Positions 34,977 to 43,276 are shown, numbered from the stretch's first letter. The stretch is 64,000 nucleotides of DNA from an uncultured Phascolarctobacterium sp. (GCF_934190775.1 NZ_CAKPTG010000002.1:124001-188000), one strand, 5' to 3'. Numbers and translations: made by a program. The notes: generated by a model not told the origin, from the letters alone.

Positions 34977-36260
34977 TTATTCTTCTTCAGCAATTTTTCC
35001 TTTGAGATCGTGGTCGGTCATTGCGCAAACGCAGGAGTCAGACCAAACGTTTTCGGCGGTTTCAACCATATCGATGATGGTATAAATCGGCAGGATGATA
35101 CCCATGATACCGATAGGAGCGCCAATGCCGCTCATCAGAGACAGGGTGAGGAAGTAGCAGCCCATCGGTACGCCTGCGTTACCGACAGCAGCCAGTACGG
35201 ATACCAGCAGCCAGGTAAGCATGGTGGTCATGGACAGCTCAAAGCCTGCATTCTGCATAACGAAAATGGAAGTGATCAAAATGAAGGCAGCGCAGCCGTT
35301 CATGTTGATGGTGGTGCAGATAGGCAGTACAAAGCGGGAAACAGCTTTGTTAACCTTCATGTTTTGTTCAGCGGACGCCATGGTTACAGGCAGGGTGCCT
35401 GCGGAGCTCTTGGTGAACAGTGCAACAGCGACTGCCGGAGACATTTTCTTGAATACATCAATCGGGTTCAGGCCTCTTGCCAGCAGGAAGATAGGCAGAA
35501 CGATGAAGAACTGAACACAGTTGCTGGCCATGATAACCAGAGTGTATTTGCCCAGAGCGCCAACGATTACGCCGGCTTCAATCTGTGCGGAAAGCTGACC
35601 TGCGAATGCCAGAATACCGAGAGGCAGTACGAACAGTAGCGCTTTAATAAGAGTGAACAGCAGCTCCTGGAAGCCTAATACTGCTTTCAGCAGAGCTTCT
35701 CTGTTTTCGGTTTTAGGCATAAATGCCAGACCTAAACCCATAGCAGCAGCAATCAGCATTACGGAAAGCACGTTGCCTGCGAGGAACGGCTGCAGCATGT
35801 TGTTAGGAATAACATTTAAAATGTGGTCATAGTAGCTTAACTTGCCAAGATTTTGCGGTACATTGGACATGCCGCTGCCGACAATTTCTGCCGGCAGGTT
35901 GCCGGGAGCTACCCAAAGATAGATAGCAAGACCGATGCCTGCTGCACAAACAGTAGTCAAAAAGGTGTAAACTACGGCGTGAGCAAAAATCTGGCCGGTT
36001 TCTTTTTTGCTTCCCAAAGCAGCCAATGTGGTAATTACGGCTAAAGCAATGGTAGGTACGGCGATAAATTGGAAGAGGCGTGTATAAACGGTAGCGATGA
36101 AATTGAATAATTCATTCAGGGGTTTGATTCCCATATAACCGAGAACAGCACCGACTACAAGTGCGCCCATCCATAGAATAAATTGACTTTTGTTGTTTTG
36201 TGATTTGTTTTGATTTATCACTTTTTGTGCTAAATCCTTCACATCTGCATTTTGCTGCAT
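34977..36260 (-). CDS. Dicarboxylate/amino acid:cation symporter (DAACS family), atypical binding site
   Basis: 427 residues with the eight-helix plus hairpin fold of the GltPh/DctA/GltP family. The serine-rich hairpin reads TKSSAGTLPVT and TM7 has INMNGCA where the family usually has NMDGT. TM8 reads IIDMVETAENVWSD. The aspartate that holds the substrate amino group is kept (D397), but the arginine that binds the side-chain carboxylate in GltPh (R397 there) is E400 here. A sodium-coupled amino-acid symporter is likely, but an acidic substrate is doubtful. AGGAGG precedes the ATG. Its leader has two hairpins. Confidence 0.85.
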   Translation of the reverse strand: MQQNADVKDLAQKVINQNKSQNNKSQFILWMGALVVGAVLGYMGIKPLNELFNFIATVYTRLFQFIAVPTIALAVITTLAALGSKKETGQIFAHAVVYTFLTTVCAAGIGLAIYLWVAPGNLPAEIVGSGMSNVPQNLGKLSYYDHILNVIPNNMLQPFLAGNVLSVMLIAAAMGLGLAFMPKTENREALLKAVLGFQELLFTLIKALLFVLPLGILAFAGQLSAQIEAGVIVGALGKYTLVIMASNCVQFFIVLPIFLLARGLNPIDVFKKMSPAVAVALFTKSSAGTLPVTMASAEQNMKVNKAVSRFVLPICTTINMNGCAAFILITSIFVMQNAGFELSMTTMLTWLLVSVLAAVGNAGVPMGCYFLTLSLMSGIGAPIGIMGIILPIYTIIDMVETAENVWSDSCVCAMTDHDLKGKIAEEE

Positions 36261-36264
36261 TATA

Positions 36265-36344
36265 TCCCTCCTAAAATAGGTGCTGTCAGATTTTTTAGAA
36301 TTTCTGGCAGCTAATACTCCCTAGGTAGCCTTGCGACATACCTA
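36265..36344 (-). promoter_or_regulatory. Structured leader of the symporter gene
   Basis: Minus-strand RNA of ~84 nt. Hairpin 1: TAGGTA...TACCTA with an inner GTC-GCAA-GGC (GNRA tetraloop). Hairpin 2: GCTGCCAGA with TCTGACAGC, one mismatch. CCTA-TTT-TAGG then overlaps the AGGAGG binding site and could sequester it. I do not recognise a known riboswitch. Confidence 0.45.
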
Positions 36345-36350
36345 AAGAAT

Positions 36351-36379
36351 ATTATAGCATTTTCTGAAAAATATGTAAA
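36351..36379 (-). promoter_or_regulatory. Promoter of the symporter gene
   Basis: On the minus strand TTTACA (36374-36379), 17 bp, TATAAT (36351-36356). Confidence 0.7.
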
Positions 36380-36638
36380 TGCCTCTTTAGTAGGCGGGAA
36401 TATTAATTGAAGTTTAGCTTGTTTCGCTGTATTTCATCAATATTTATTGTAGAAAAGCATTTTGCATCAACACCACGCAGTATTCTTTAGTCAAAACAAG
36501 TCAGATGGGCGCTGCAATAGCATTTTCATTGCATTTTCATGCCGTTTATGGTAATCTATAATATATTAAAAACGTATAATTTTTTACATAACTGCACTTC
36601 AAGCAGCATGTTTATTTTTGAAGGAGAGTGAAGGATTG
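36380..36638 (+). promoter_or_regulatory. Upstream region and promoter of guaA
   Basis: TTTTCA (36534-36539), 17 bp, TATAAT (36557-36562) is a plausible guaA promoter. A small CTGC...GCAG hairpin occurs in the leader. No purine-riboswitch consensus was seen. The rest of the 259 bp is AT-rich without a recognisable gene. Confidence 0.5.
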
Positions 36639-38192
36639 ATGCAAAACAATGCAAAAGAAATGGTGCTCGTAATTGACTTTGGCGGGCAGTACAACCAGTT
36701 AATCGCCAGACGCGTACGTGAAAGCGGCGTGTACTGCGAAATCGTATCCTATAAGCATAGCCTGGAAGCAATTAAGGCTAAAAATCCGAAGGGTATTATT
36801 TTTACCGGCGGTCCTAACAGCGCTTATCTGGAGGATTCTCCTACTATTGATCCGGAAATCTATACCTGGGGCGTTCCTGTTCTTGGTATTTGCTACGGCA
36901 GCCAGCTGATGATGCATATGCTCGGCGGTCATGTATGCGTAGCTCCTGAGCGCGAATACGGCAAAACCGTTGTTGACCTCGACACCACCAGCCCGATGTT
37001 CGCCGGCCTTTCCGAGAAGAATGTTTGCTGGATGAGCCATAATGATTATATCGAAACCGCAGCTCCCGGCTTCAAGATTGTTGCCAGCACTCCGAACTGC
37101 CCGGTTGCTGCTGCAGAGGATGAAGCACGCAAATTATATTGCGTTCAATTCCATCCCGAGGTTCTGCATACCGAAAACGGCACCAAGATGCTGAGCAACT
37201 TCGTTTACAATGTTTGCGGCTGTGCAGGTACCTGGAAAATGGATTCCTTCGTAGAGCAGACGGTTGCCGAGCTGAAAGAAAGAATCGGCGATGGCAAGGT
37301 TCTGTGCGCACTGTCCGGCGGTGTTGATTCCAGCGTTTGTGCCGCTATGCTGGCTAAGGCTATCGGCAAGCAGCTGACCTGCGTATTTGTAGACCACGGT
37401 CTGCTGCGCAAAAACGAGCGTGAAGAGGTTTGCGCTGTTTTCGGTGAAGGTGGTCAGTTCGATATCAACTTTATCTGCGTTGACGCACGCGAACGCTTCT
37501 ACGGCAAGCTGGCAGGCGTAACTGCTCCGGAAGGCAAACGTAAAATTATCGGCGAAGAATTCATTCGCGTATTTGAAGAAGAAGCTAAGAAAATCGGTGC
37601 GGTTGACTATCTGGCACAGGGCACCATTTATCCTGACGTTGTAGAAAGCGGCCTCGGCGGCGAATCTGCAACTATTAAGAGTCATCATAATGTTGGCGGT
37701 CTGCCTGATTTTGTCGATTTCAAGGAAATCGTTGAGCCTCTGCGTGATCTGTTCAAGGACGAGGTTCGTCAATCCGGTCGTGAGCTGGGTCTGCCTGAAA
37801 ATCTGGTAGCACGTCAGCCGTTCCCGGGCCCCGGTCTGGCAATCCGTATCATCGGCGATGTAACTCCGGAAAAGGTTGCTATCGTACAAGATGCAGATGC
37901 AATTTATCGTGAAGAGGTAGACAAGCTGCCGATGAGCGAGCGTCCGAGCCAGTACTTTGCAGCTCTGACCAATATGCGCAGCGTAGGCGTTATGGGTGAC
38001 GAGCGTACCTATGATTATGCTATCGCTCTGCGTGCGGTAACTACTACCGACTTCATGACTGCAGAAGTAACCATGCTGCCGCCGGCAACTATTACTACTG
38101 CTGCTAACCGTATTGTCAATGAGGTTAAGCATATCAACCGCGTACTCTTTGACTATACCACCAAACCGCCTGCTACTATTGAGTTCGAATAA
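36639..38192 (+). CDS. guaA: GMP synthase (glutamine-hydrolysing)
   Basis: 517 residues from ATG 36639 (GAAGGAGAG upstream; TTG 36636 is an alternative). The class I amidotransferase domain holds the nucleophile C85 in GICYGSQLM and the HPE motif (QFHPEV). The ATP pyrophosphatase P-loop SGGVDSS starts at residue 226, and the C-terminal dimerisation domain ends KPPATIEFE. It converts XMP to GMP. A hairpin follows. Confidence 0.97.
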   Translation: MQNNAKEMVLVIDFGGQYNQLIARRVRESGVYCEIVSYKHSLEAIKAKNPKGIIFTGGPNSAYLEDSPTIDPEIYTWGVPVLGICYGSQLMMHMLGGHVCVAPEREYGKTVVDLDTTSPMFAGLSEKNVCWMSHNDYIETAAPGFKIVASTPNCPVAAAEDEARKLYCVQFHPEVLHTENGTKMLSNFVYNVCGCAGTWKMDSFVEQTVAELKERIGDGKVLCALSGGVDSSVCAAMLAKAIGKQLTCVFVDHGLLRKNEREEVCAVFGEGGQFDINFICVDARERFYGKLAGVTAPEGKRKIIGEEFIRVFEEEAKKIGAVDYLAQGTIYPDVVESGLGGESATIKSHHNVGGLPDFVDFKEIVEPLRDLFKDEVRQSGRELGLPENLVARQPFPGPGLAIRIIGDVTPEKVAIVQDADAIYREEVDKLPMSERPSQYFAALTNMRSVGVMGDERTYDYAIALRAVTTTDFMTAEVTMLPPATITTAANRIVNEVKHINRVLFDYTTKPPATIEFE

Positions 38193-38220
38193 TTTCTGAT
38201 ACATTACAATAGTAAAAACT

Positions 38221-38264
38221 AATCCCTTAGCTGTGAGTAGAACACACATAGCTAAGGGATTTTT
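38221..38264 (+). terminator. Terminator after guaA
   Basis: AATCCCTTAGCT (38221-38232) pairs perfectly with AGCTAAGGGATT (38250-38261), then a short T-run. Confidence 0.8.
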
Positions 38265-38416
38265 GCGTCTGTATATATTTATGCGCTGGCCATATTTTGC
38301 TTTTTGTTTTACAATAATATCAAGTGATGCATAATTATTGCTCAAAAGGAAAAACTTTTCGAAGAGGCTGCAGCTAAAATTATTATAAGTATGTGCAAAG
38401 CAAGGGAGGACGAAAA

Positions 38417-39169
38417 ATGTCAGATATAATGGAGGTTTATTATTTCAGTCCCACGGGAGGAACGAAAAAGATAAGCGATATTTTTGCCGCTGCCATAGGC
38501 AAAGATGTAGTGTGGCATGATTTGGGAGATAAGCAAACGCCGACGAAGCAGCCGCAGGGTGAGCTGATTATTGTTGCAGCGCCCGTATTTGCCGGACGAA
38601 TTCCTTCTGTCGTGCGTGAAAAAATAAAAACGCTTGCCGGTAAGGGGAAGAAGGCCGTAGCTATTGCAGTTTACGGCAACAGAGCCTATGAAGATGCTTT
38701 GCTGGAGATGAATGATATTCTGATTCAAGGCGGCTTTACGGTAATAGCATCTGCAGCCTTTGTGGCGCAGCATTCTATTGTACCGGAGGTTGGCGCAGGC
38801 AGACCGGATGCGGAGGATATAAAAGAAATCCGTACATTTGCCGAAGCAGTGAAGAACAGTACTTCCGCAGAAAATGTTCATGTTCCCGGTAATCGTCCCT
38901 ATAAGCCGGAGATGAATGTAGCGGCAGCGCCGCTTTCTTTGCCAACGTGTACAGCGTGCGGCGCATGCGCAAAAATCTGCCCGACAGATGCTATTGCGAT
39001 TGTGGACGGCAAGATGGCTACGGATGCAGCAAAATGTATTCTTTGCATGGCCTGTATTCATGCGTGTCCTAAGCAGGCAAGAATGCTTCCGCCTCCCTTG
39101 CAGCAGAAAACAGATAATATGCTTGCTGCATTCAAGGCTGTCAGAAACAAGAATGAAACCTTTTTCTAA
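38417..39169 (+). CDS. EFR1-type flavodoxin-ferredoxin fusion protein
   Basis: 250 residues from ATG 38417 (AAGGGAGGA upstream). The N-terminal flavodoxin-like domain begins with an FMN phosphate loop, FSPTGGTKKI. The C-terminal ferredoxin domain has two 4Fe-4S motifs, CTACGACAKICP and CILCMACIHACP. Such proteins shuttle low-potential electrons in the cytoplasm of anaerobes. The partner is unknown. It stands alone. Confidence 0.88.
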   Translation: MSDIMEVYYFSPTGGTKKISDIFAAAIGKDVVWHDLGDKQTPTKQPQGELIIVAAPVFAGRIPSVVREKIKTLAGKGKKAVAIAVYGNRAYEDALLEMNDILIQGGFTVIASAAFVAQHSIVPEVGAGRPDAEDIKEIRTFAEAVKNSTSAENVHVPGNRPYKPEMNVAAAPLSLPTCTACGACAKICPTDAIAIVDGKMATDAAKCILCMACIHACPKQARMLPPPLQQKTDNMLAAFKAVRNKNETFF

Positions 39170-39226
39170 GAGCTTTTGCTTAGATGCGCTTTAATGTATT
39201 TTTAACATACAGAAATGCCGTTGCTT

Positions 39227-39255
39227 TTGCCAGCAGGCGCAATTTATGCTACAAT
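39227..39255 (+). promoter_or_regulatory. Promoter of rng
   Basis: TTGCCA (39227-39232), 17 bp, TACAAT (39250-39255), 35 bp before the ATG. Confidence 0.6.
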
Positions 39256-39290
39256 ATAATATCATGATTATTTAAGAGCGGAGAGTAGCG

Positions 39291-40706
39291 ATGATAGCTA
39301 AAATAATTATAAGCGCCAACGAAGACGAAACCCGTATGGGGTTGCTGGAAAACGGAATATTGATGGAATATCTGGTAGAGCGCAAGGAAGAGCAGCATCT
39401 TGTAGGCAGTGTGTTCAAGGGAAAGGTCTGCAATGTAGTCCGTGGCATACAGGCCGCTTTTGTTGATATCGGTCTGGAACAAAACGCTTTTCTGTATTTA
39501 GGTAATAAAAAGGACGTTACTGAAGGCCAAAGCCTGATAGTGCAGATATCTAAGGATGCACGCGGTACTAAAGGTCCTACCGCTAACCGCGAAATTACCT
39601 TGCCCGGACGCTATGTTGTACTGCTGCCGCAGGCGGATTATGTGGGCATTTCACGTAAGATTACCGATAAGGAGGAGCGCGAGCGTCTGAATACGATTTG
39701 CGAGGGTGTGCGTCCTGCCGGCATGGGTATTGTGGTGCGCACGGCGGCGACCGGTGTTGCGCGTGAGCTTCTGGAGCGCGACGTGCAGGAGCTGGCGGCT
39801 GACTGGAAGGTGCTGGCGGCACGTGAGCGTGTAGCGAAGGCTCCCTGTCTGTTGAGGCGTGAGCTTGATCTGCCTATCCGTATTGTGCGCGATTATCTGC
39901 GTCCGGAGCTGACGGAAATCGTGATTGATAATCTGCCTATTTATAAGCGTGTGGAAGAGCTGTTGGCCGAGATGCCGCAGGCACAGGATATCAGGGTAAC
40001 GTTGTATCAGGGTTTGGAGGATATCTTTGAATATCATAAGCAGGGAGAAGCAGTTGCCAGCATCAGCGACAGACAGGTGACTCTGCCGAGCGGCGGTTAT
40101 CTTGTTATCGATCACACCGAGGCTATGACTGTTATTGACGTCAACAGCGGCAAGTTCAGCGGTCGCGAAAATCTGGAAGAAACGATTATGCAGATTAACC
40201 GCGAGGCAGCGCTGGAGATTGCGCGTCAGCTGCGTTTGCGTGATATTGGTGGCATTATCGTAGTAGATTTTATTGATATGCATACCGATAATCACAAGAG
40301 AGAGATTATGAATTCGCTGCAGCAGGCGCTGAAGGGTGATAAAATGCATCCAAAGGTGCAGGATATCACGGTACTGAATCTGGTGGAGATTACCAGAAAA
40401 AAATCGCGTCAGAATTTATCAAGCGTATTATATACACCTTGCCCGGTATGCAACGGCAGCGGACGTGTGCAGAGCAGAGAAAATCTTTCTTTGGAAATTA
40501 AGCGTCGCCTGCGTACTTTGCTGAAGCGCCGCAGCAGCTCAAAGAATCTTTTGATTACTGCTAATCCATGGCTGGCAGAGTGGCTTGTGAGCAAGGATTT
40601 GCGTGCTTGGGAAAGAGAATTGGCCTGCACCCTGAAGGTTGAGGCAGATGCTTCCCTGCATGTAGAAAGTTTTATGATTTTAGATAACAGCGGTGTTGAC
40701 AAATAG
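39291..40706 (+). CDS. rng: Ribonuclease G/E family endoribonuclease
   Basis: 471 residues, only the catalytic half, without an RNase E C-terminal scaffold. An S1 domain covers roughly 35-120. Catalytic aspartates D283 (VIDVNSG) and D326 (VVDFIDM) keep the 43-residue spacing of RNase E. The zinc-link pair is C384/C387 (CPVC). It cleaves single-stranded RNA with a 5' monophosphate preference and takes part in rRNA and mRNA processing. rplU follows with its promoter overlapping the rng 3' end. Confidence 0.93.
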   Translation: MIAKIIISANEDETRMGLLENGILMEYLVERKEEQHLVGSVFKGKVCNVVRGIQAAFVDIGLEQNAFLYLGNKKDVTEGQSLIVQISKDARGTKGPTANREITLPGRYVVLLPQADYVGISRKITDKEERERLNTICEGVRPAGMGIVVRTAATGVARELLERDVQELAADWKVLAARERVAKAPCLLRRELDLPIRIVRDYLRPELTEIVIDNLPIYKRVEELLAEMPQAQDIRVTLYQGLEDIFEYHKQGEAVASISDRQVTLPSGGYLVIDHTEAMTVIDVNSGKFSGRENLEETIMQINREAALEIARQLRLRDIGGIIVVDFIDMHTDNHKREIMNSLQQALKGDKMHPKVQDITVLNLVEITRKKSRQNLSSVLYTPCPVCNGSGRVQSRENLSLEIKRRLRTLLKRRSSSKNLLITANPWLAEWLVSKDLRAWERELACTLKVEADASLHVESFMILDNSGVDK

Positions 40707-40724
40707 CAGACATTAAGGTAAAAT
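40696..40724 (+). promoter_or_regulatory. Promoter of rplU-prp-rpmA
   Basis: TTGACA (40696-40701), 17 bp, TAAAAT (40719-40724). The -35 box lies within the last codons of rng. Confidence 0.75.
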
Positions 40725-40734
40725 ATTCCAGTAT

Positions 40735-40835
40735 GGACTGATTTGGTCCGTCCCCAACCGCGCAGAGAGGTTCTGAAAATCCCTGGCGTCAGGGTACCGT
40801 ATTTGGCGAGTCTATCATTAAGGGAGGTGCAATAG
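40735..40835 (+). promoter_or_regulatory. L21 operon leader
   Basis: A ~100-nt leader with hairpins: GGAC-TGATTTG-GTCC near 40735-40750 and CCCTG-GCGT-CAGGG (40781-40794). rplU operons of Bacillota often have a conserved L21 leader RNA. Location and size fit, but I cannot verify the consensus. Confidence 0.45.
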
Positions 40836-41147
40836 ATGTACGCAATTATCAAAACCGGTGGCAAACAATACCGCGTAAGCGAAGGCGAAACTCTGCAAGT
40901 TGAAAAACTGAACGCAGAAGTTGGCGCTGAAGTAGTTTTTGAAGAAGTTCTGACCGTTGTAAATGATGCTGATGTTAAGATTGGCAAGCCCGTAGTTGAA
41001 GGTGCAAAAGTTGTTGCTAAAGTTGTTGAACACGGCAAAGCAGACAAAATTTTCGTTTTCAAATACAAAGCTAAATCCAACTACCGTAAACGTCAAGGTC
41101 ATCGTCAACCGTTCACTACTGTTGAAATCACCGCTATTAACGCATAA
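40836..41147 (+). CDS. rplU: 50S ribosomal protein L21
   Basis: 103 residues starting MYAIIKTGGKQYRVSEGE, with the C-terminal RRQGHRQPFT-type motif (here KRQGHRQPFTTVEI). L21 binds 23S rRNA with L20. AAGGGAGGTG precedes the ATG. It begins the rplU-prp-rpmA operon, conserved in organisms whose L27 is proteolytically matured. Confidence 0.97.
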   Translation: MYAIIKTGGKQYRVSEGETLQVEKLNAEVGAEVVFEEVLTVVNDADVKIGKPVVEGAKVVAKVVEHGKADKIFVFKYKAKSNYRKRQGHRQPFTTVEITAINA

Positions 41148-41152
41148 TTTTT

Positions 41153-41479
41153 ATGGTAAGTGTTGATTTATTCAGGAACAGGCAGGGTATGATTACCGGC
41201 TATAAGGTCAGTGGTCATGCAGGTTACAGCGAAGAAGGCTCAGACATTGTCTGCAGTGCGGTTTCCGCTCTGACACAGGCTCCCTTGCTTGGCTTGGAAA
41301 AACATTTGAAACTCAATCCGTCCTATGTCGTTAATCAGGAGGACGGAATCTTCGAGGTAGCATTGAACAGTGCTCCTACCGACCTGACAGAGGCTATATT
41401 GCAAACCATGATTTATGGAGTGGAATCAATAGCGCGTCAGTGTCCGCAATATGTTCGCATTCAAGAACATAGGAGGTGA
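41153..41479 (+). CDS. prp: Ribosomal-processing cysteine protease Prp
   Basis: 108 residues. The catalytic histidine H22 is in SGHAGYSEEG and the cysteine C34 in DIVCSAVSAL, the Prp (YsxB/DUF464) signature. Prp removes the N-terminal extension of L27 before or during 50S assembly. It sits between rplU and rpmA. Its stop codon TGA is inside the ribosome binding site of rpmA (AGGAGGTGA). Confidence 0.93.
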   Translation: MVSVDLFRNRQGMITGYKVSGHAGYSEEGSDIVCSAVSALTQAPLLGLEKHLKLNPSYVVNQEDGIFEVALNSAPTDLTEAILQTMIYGVESIARQCPQYVRIQEHRR

Positions 41480-41484
41480 AAGTA

Positions 41485-41778
41485 ATGTTTGAAATTATTC
41501 TGCAATTACATGCACATAAAAAAGGTACTGGTAGCTCCCACAACGGTCGTGACTCTAACGCACAACGTCTGGGTACCAAAGCTCATGACACCCAGCTGGT
41601 AACCGCTGGCAGCATCATCGTTCGTCAACGTGGTACTAAATTCCATCCGGGCAACAATGTTGGCATGGGCAAGGACTACACTATTTATGCTAAGGTTGAA
41701 GGTCGCGTTAAATTTGAACGCAAAGGCCGCGACAAACGCCAAATCAGTGTATATCCTGTTGAAGAAGCAGCAATGTAA
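41485..41778 (+). CDS. rpmA: 50S ribosomal protein L27 with a cleavable N-terminal extension
   Basis: 97 residues from ATG 41485 (AGGAGGTG upstream). The mature part begins around AHKKGTGSSHNGRDSNAQR. The leader is MFEIILQLH, so the Prp site reads LQLH-AHKKG, with histidine where Bacillus and Staphylococcus have phenylalanine (LQFF-ASKKG). L27's mature N-terminus reaches the peptidyl-transferase centre, so removal of the extension is needed. Co-transcribed with prp. Confidence 0.95.
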   Translation: MFEIILQLHAHKKGTGSSHNGRDSNAQRLGTKAHDTQLVTAGSIIVRQRGTKFHPGNNVGMGKDYTIYAKVEGRVKFERKGRDKRQISVYPVEEAAM

Positions 41779-41792
41779 TCTTCATAAAAATT

Positions 41793-41823
41793 ACTCCGTA
41801 ACCCTTGGGTTACGGAGTTTTTT
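41793..41823 (+). terminator. Terminator of the rplU operon
   Basis: ACTCCGTAACCC (41793-41804) pairs with GGGTTACGGAGT (41807-41818), then six Ts. Confidence 0.92.
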
Positions 41824-41845
41824 GTATTTCAGGTACTTAAAGTAT

Positions 41846-41874
41846 AAAAAGCTTCCCGCAGGGGGAAGCTTTTT
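41846..41874 (-). terminator. Terminator of the alcohol dehydrogenase gene (bidirectional)
   Basis: AAAAAGCTTCCC (41846-41857) pairs with GGGAAGCTTTTT (41863-41874). T-runs exist in both directions. It serves the minus-strand gene ending at 41890. Confidence 0.88.
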
Positions 41875-41889
41875 GGTGTTAACAGCAGT

Positions 41890-43077
41890 TTATTTTGCTG
41901 CGCGGTAGATATTTTCCATATCTTCGATGGTCAGTACTTTAAACTGGCCGATTGTGCGCGTATTCATAAAGCTGCATTTATATGCCAGCTCTTTGATTTC
42001 ATCTTCTGTGAGGTCCTTGCCTGTCAGCTCGTGAATGCTGGTAGGCATACCGATATGATGGAAGAAGCTTTCCATTGCTGCGATGCCTTCCAAAGCTGTG
42101 GCTTCAGGATTACGGAAGTTATAGGGAATATGGAAAACATTAGCTGCCAGCTGTGCAAAGCGGCCTACATTCTCTTTATAAACATAGCGTGCCCAGCTAC
42201 CCCAGACTGCTGCCAGGCCTGCGCCATGAGCAACACCGAACATGCTGCTCAGCTCATGCTCCAGCTGGTGGCAGGACCAGTCACCGAAGGTGCGGTCGCC
42301 GGTAGTTTCATTGTGGGACAGGGTGCCGCTCCACATAATTTCGGCGCGTGCATCGTAATTATCCGGCTCCTTGAGCGCGATTTTGGCATAGCGGATAACG
42401 TTGCGCAGCAAAGTTTCGGCAATGCCGTCGATTAGTGCCAGCTGATGTGTGGCAGGTGCGGTAAAGTAACGCTCCAGGGTGTGTACCATGATATCGGTGC
42501 AGCCGCTGGCTGTCTGGTATGCAGGCAGAGTATAGGTAAGCTCAGGGTTCATTATAGCGAATTTGCAGTAGCCGTAATCGGTAGAAAGGCCACGCTTGAG
42601 CATGCCGTCCTCGTTGGTAATAACGCTGCAGTTGCTCATCTCGCTGCCTGCTGCCGCAATGGTCAGCACAGCGCCGAGCGGAGCGCAGGCGGTAATCTCT
42701 TTTTTCTTGGCGTAATAATCCCAAACCTCTCCGGGATTAGCAAGGCCGTAGCCGATGCCCTTGGCGCTGTCGATAACGCTGCCGCCGCCGACTGCGAGAA
42801 TAAAATCAACGTTCTCCTCACGGCACAGCTCTACGCCCTTTTTAACCATGGAAAGCTGCGGATTGGGCACAACGCCTCCCAGCAGCACGTATTCCAGGCC
42901 TGCATCCTGCAGGCTGGCGCAGACGCGGTCAAGCAGGCCACTTTTCTTAGCGCTGTGGCCGCCAAAGTGAACAAGTACCTTGTGGGCACCGTAATATTTA
43001 CACCATTTACCGGCTTCATTTTCGGTATTTTTACCAAAGATTATCTGTGTGGGTGCGTGAATCTGAAAATGTTCCAT
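41890..43077 (-). CDS. Iron-containing alcohol dehydrogenase (YqhD/BDH type)
   Basis: 395 residues from the ATG at 43077, which has AAGGAGC upstream. The dinucleotide loop is VGGGSVIDSAKG (about 96-107). Metal ligands are D195 and H199 (GCTDIMVHTLE), H270 and H284 (GVAHGAGL), with the 14-residue spacing of YqhD. It probably reduces aldehydes to alcohols with NAD(P)H. The 145-nt leader on the minus strand contains a promoter and a terminator with riboswitch-like alternative pairings, so expression is probably controlled by attenuation. Confidence 0.9.
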   Translation of the reverse strand: MEHFQIHAPTQIIFGKNTENEAGKWCKYYGAHKVLVHFGGHSAKKSGLLDRVCASLQDAGLEYVLLGGVVPNPQLSMVKKGVELCREENVDFILAVGGGSVIDSAKGIGYGLANPGEVWDYYAKKKEITACAPLGAVLTIAAAGSEMSNCSVITNEDGMLKRGLSTDYGYCKFAIMNPELTYTLPAYQTASGCTDIMVHTLERYFTAPATHQLALIDGIAETLLRNVIRYAKIALKEPDNYDARAEIMWSGTLSHNETTGDRTFGDWSCHQLEHELSSMFGVAHGAGLAAVWGSWARYVYKENVGRFAQLAANVFHIPYNFRNPEATALEGIAAMESFFHHIGMPTSIHELTGKDLTEDEIKELAYKCSFMNTRTIGQFKVLTIEDMENIYRAAK

Positions 43078-43134
43078 AATGTCAGCTCCTTGCGAGTAAT
43101 AAATTAGCATTGACTAAATGCGATGAAGTAATAA

Positions 43135-43222
43135 CAAAAAAGACTGCCTAGTGTCGTAGGCAGTCTCTCTCAAAACAAATCTGGAGAGGACTGACATACG
43201 GCTATCAGAAATCTCTCTTACT
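43135..43222 (-). promoter_or_regulatory. Candidate riboswitch/attenuator in the alcohol dehydrogenase leader
   Basis: Read on the minus strand. Stem P1: GAGAG (43213-43217) with CTCTC (43184-43188), inner CTGA (43205-43208) with TCAG (43191-43194). Antiterminator: CAGTCCTCTC (43184-43193) with GAGAGAGACTG (43161-43171), ten pairs and one bulged A. Terminator: AGACTGCCTA (43157-43166) with TAGGCAGTCT (43141-43150), then Ts. P1 and the antiterminator compete for the same CTCTC; the antiterminator and terminator compete for GACTG. No known class recognised. Confidence 0.7.
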
Positions 43223-43228
43223 TTGCTT

Positions 43229-43257
43229 ATTATAGGAAATTATATTTTCTTTGTCAA
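43229..43257 (-). promoter_or_regulatory. Promoter of the alcohol dehydrogenase leader
   Basis: On the minus strand TTGACA (43252-43257), 17 bp, TATAAT (43229-43234), a perfect consensus. It begins ~20 bp after the stop of the upstream EamA gene, so the dehydrogenase has its own transcript. Confidence 0.85.
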
Positions 43258-43276
43258 TTTATTTTAAACATAAGGC

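Noticed and set aside
36380..36638. Purine riboswitch before guaA
   Set aside because: The conserved purine-aptamer core sequences are absent and no terminator precedes the gene.
37134..38345. 403-codon frame antisense to guaA
   Set aside because: Shadow frame of guaA; nothing recognisable.
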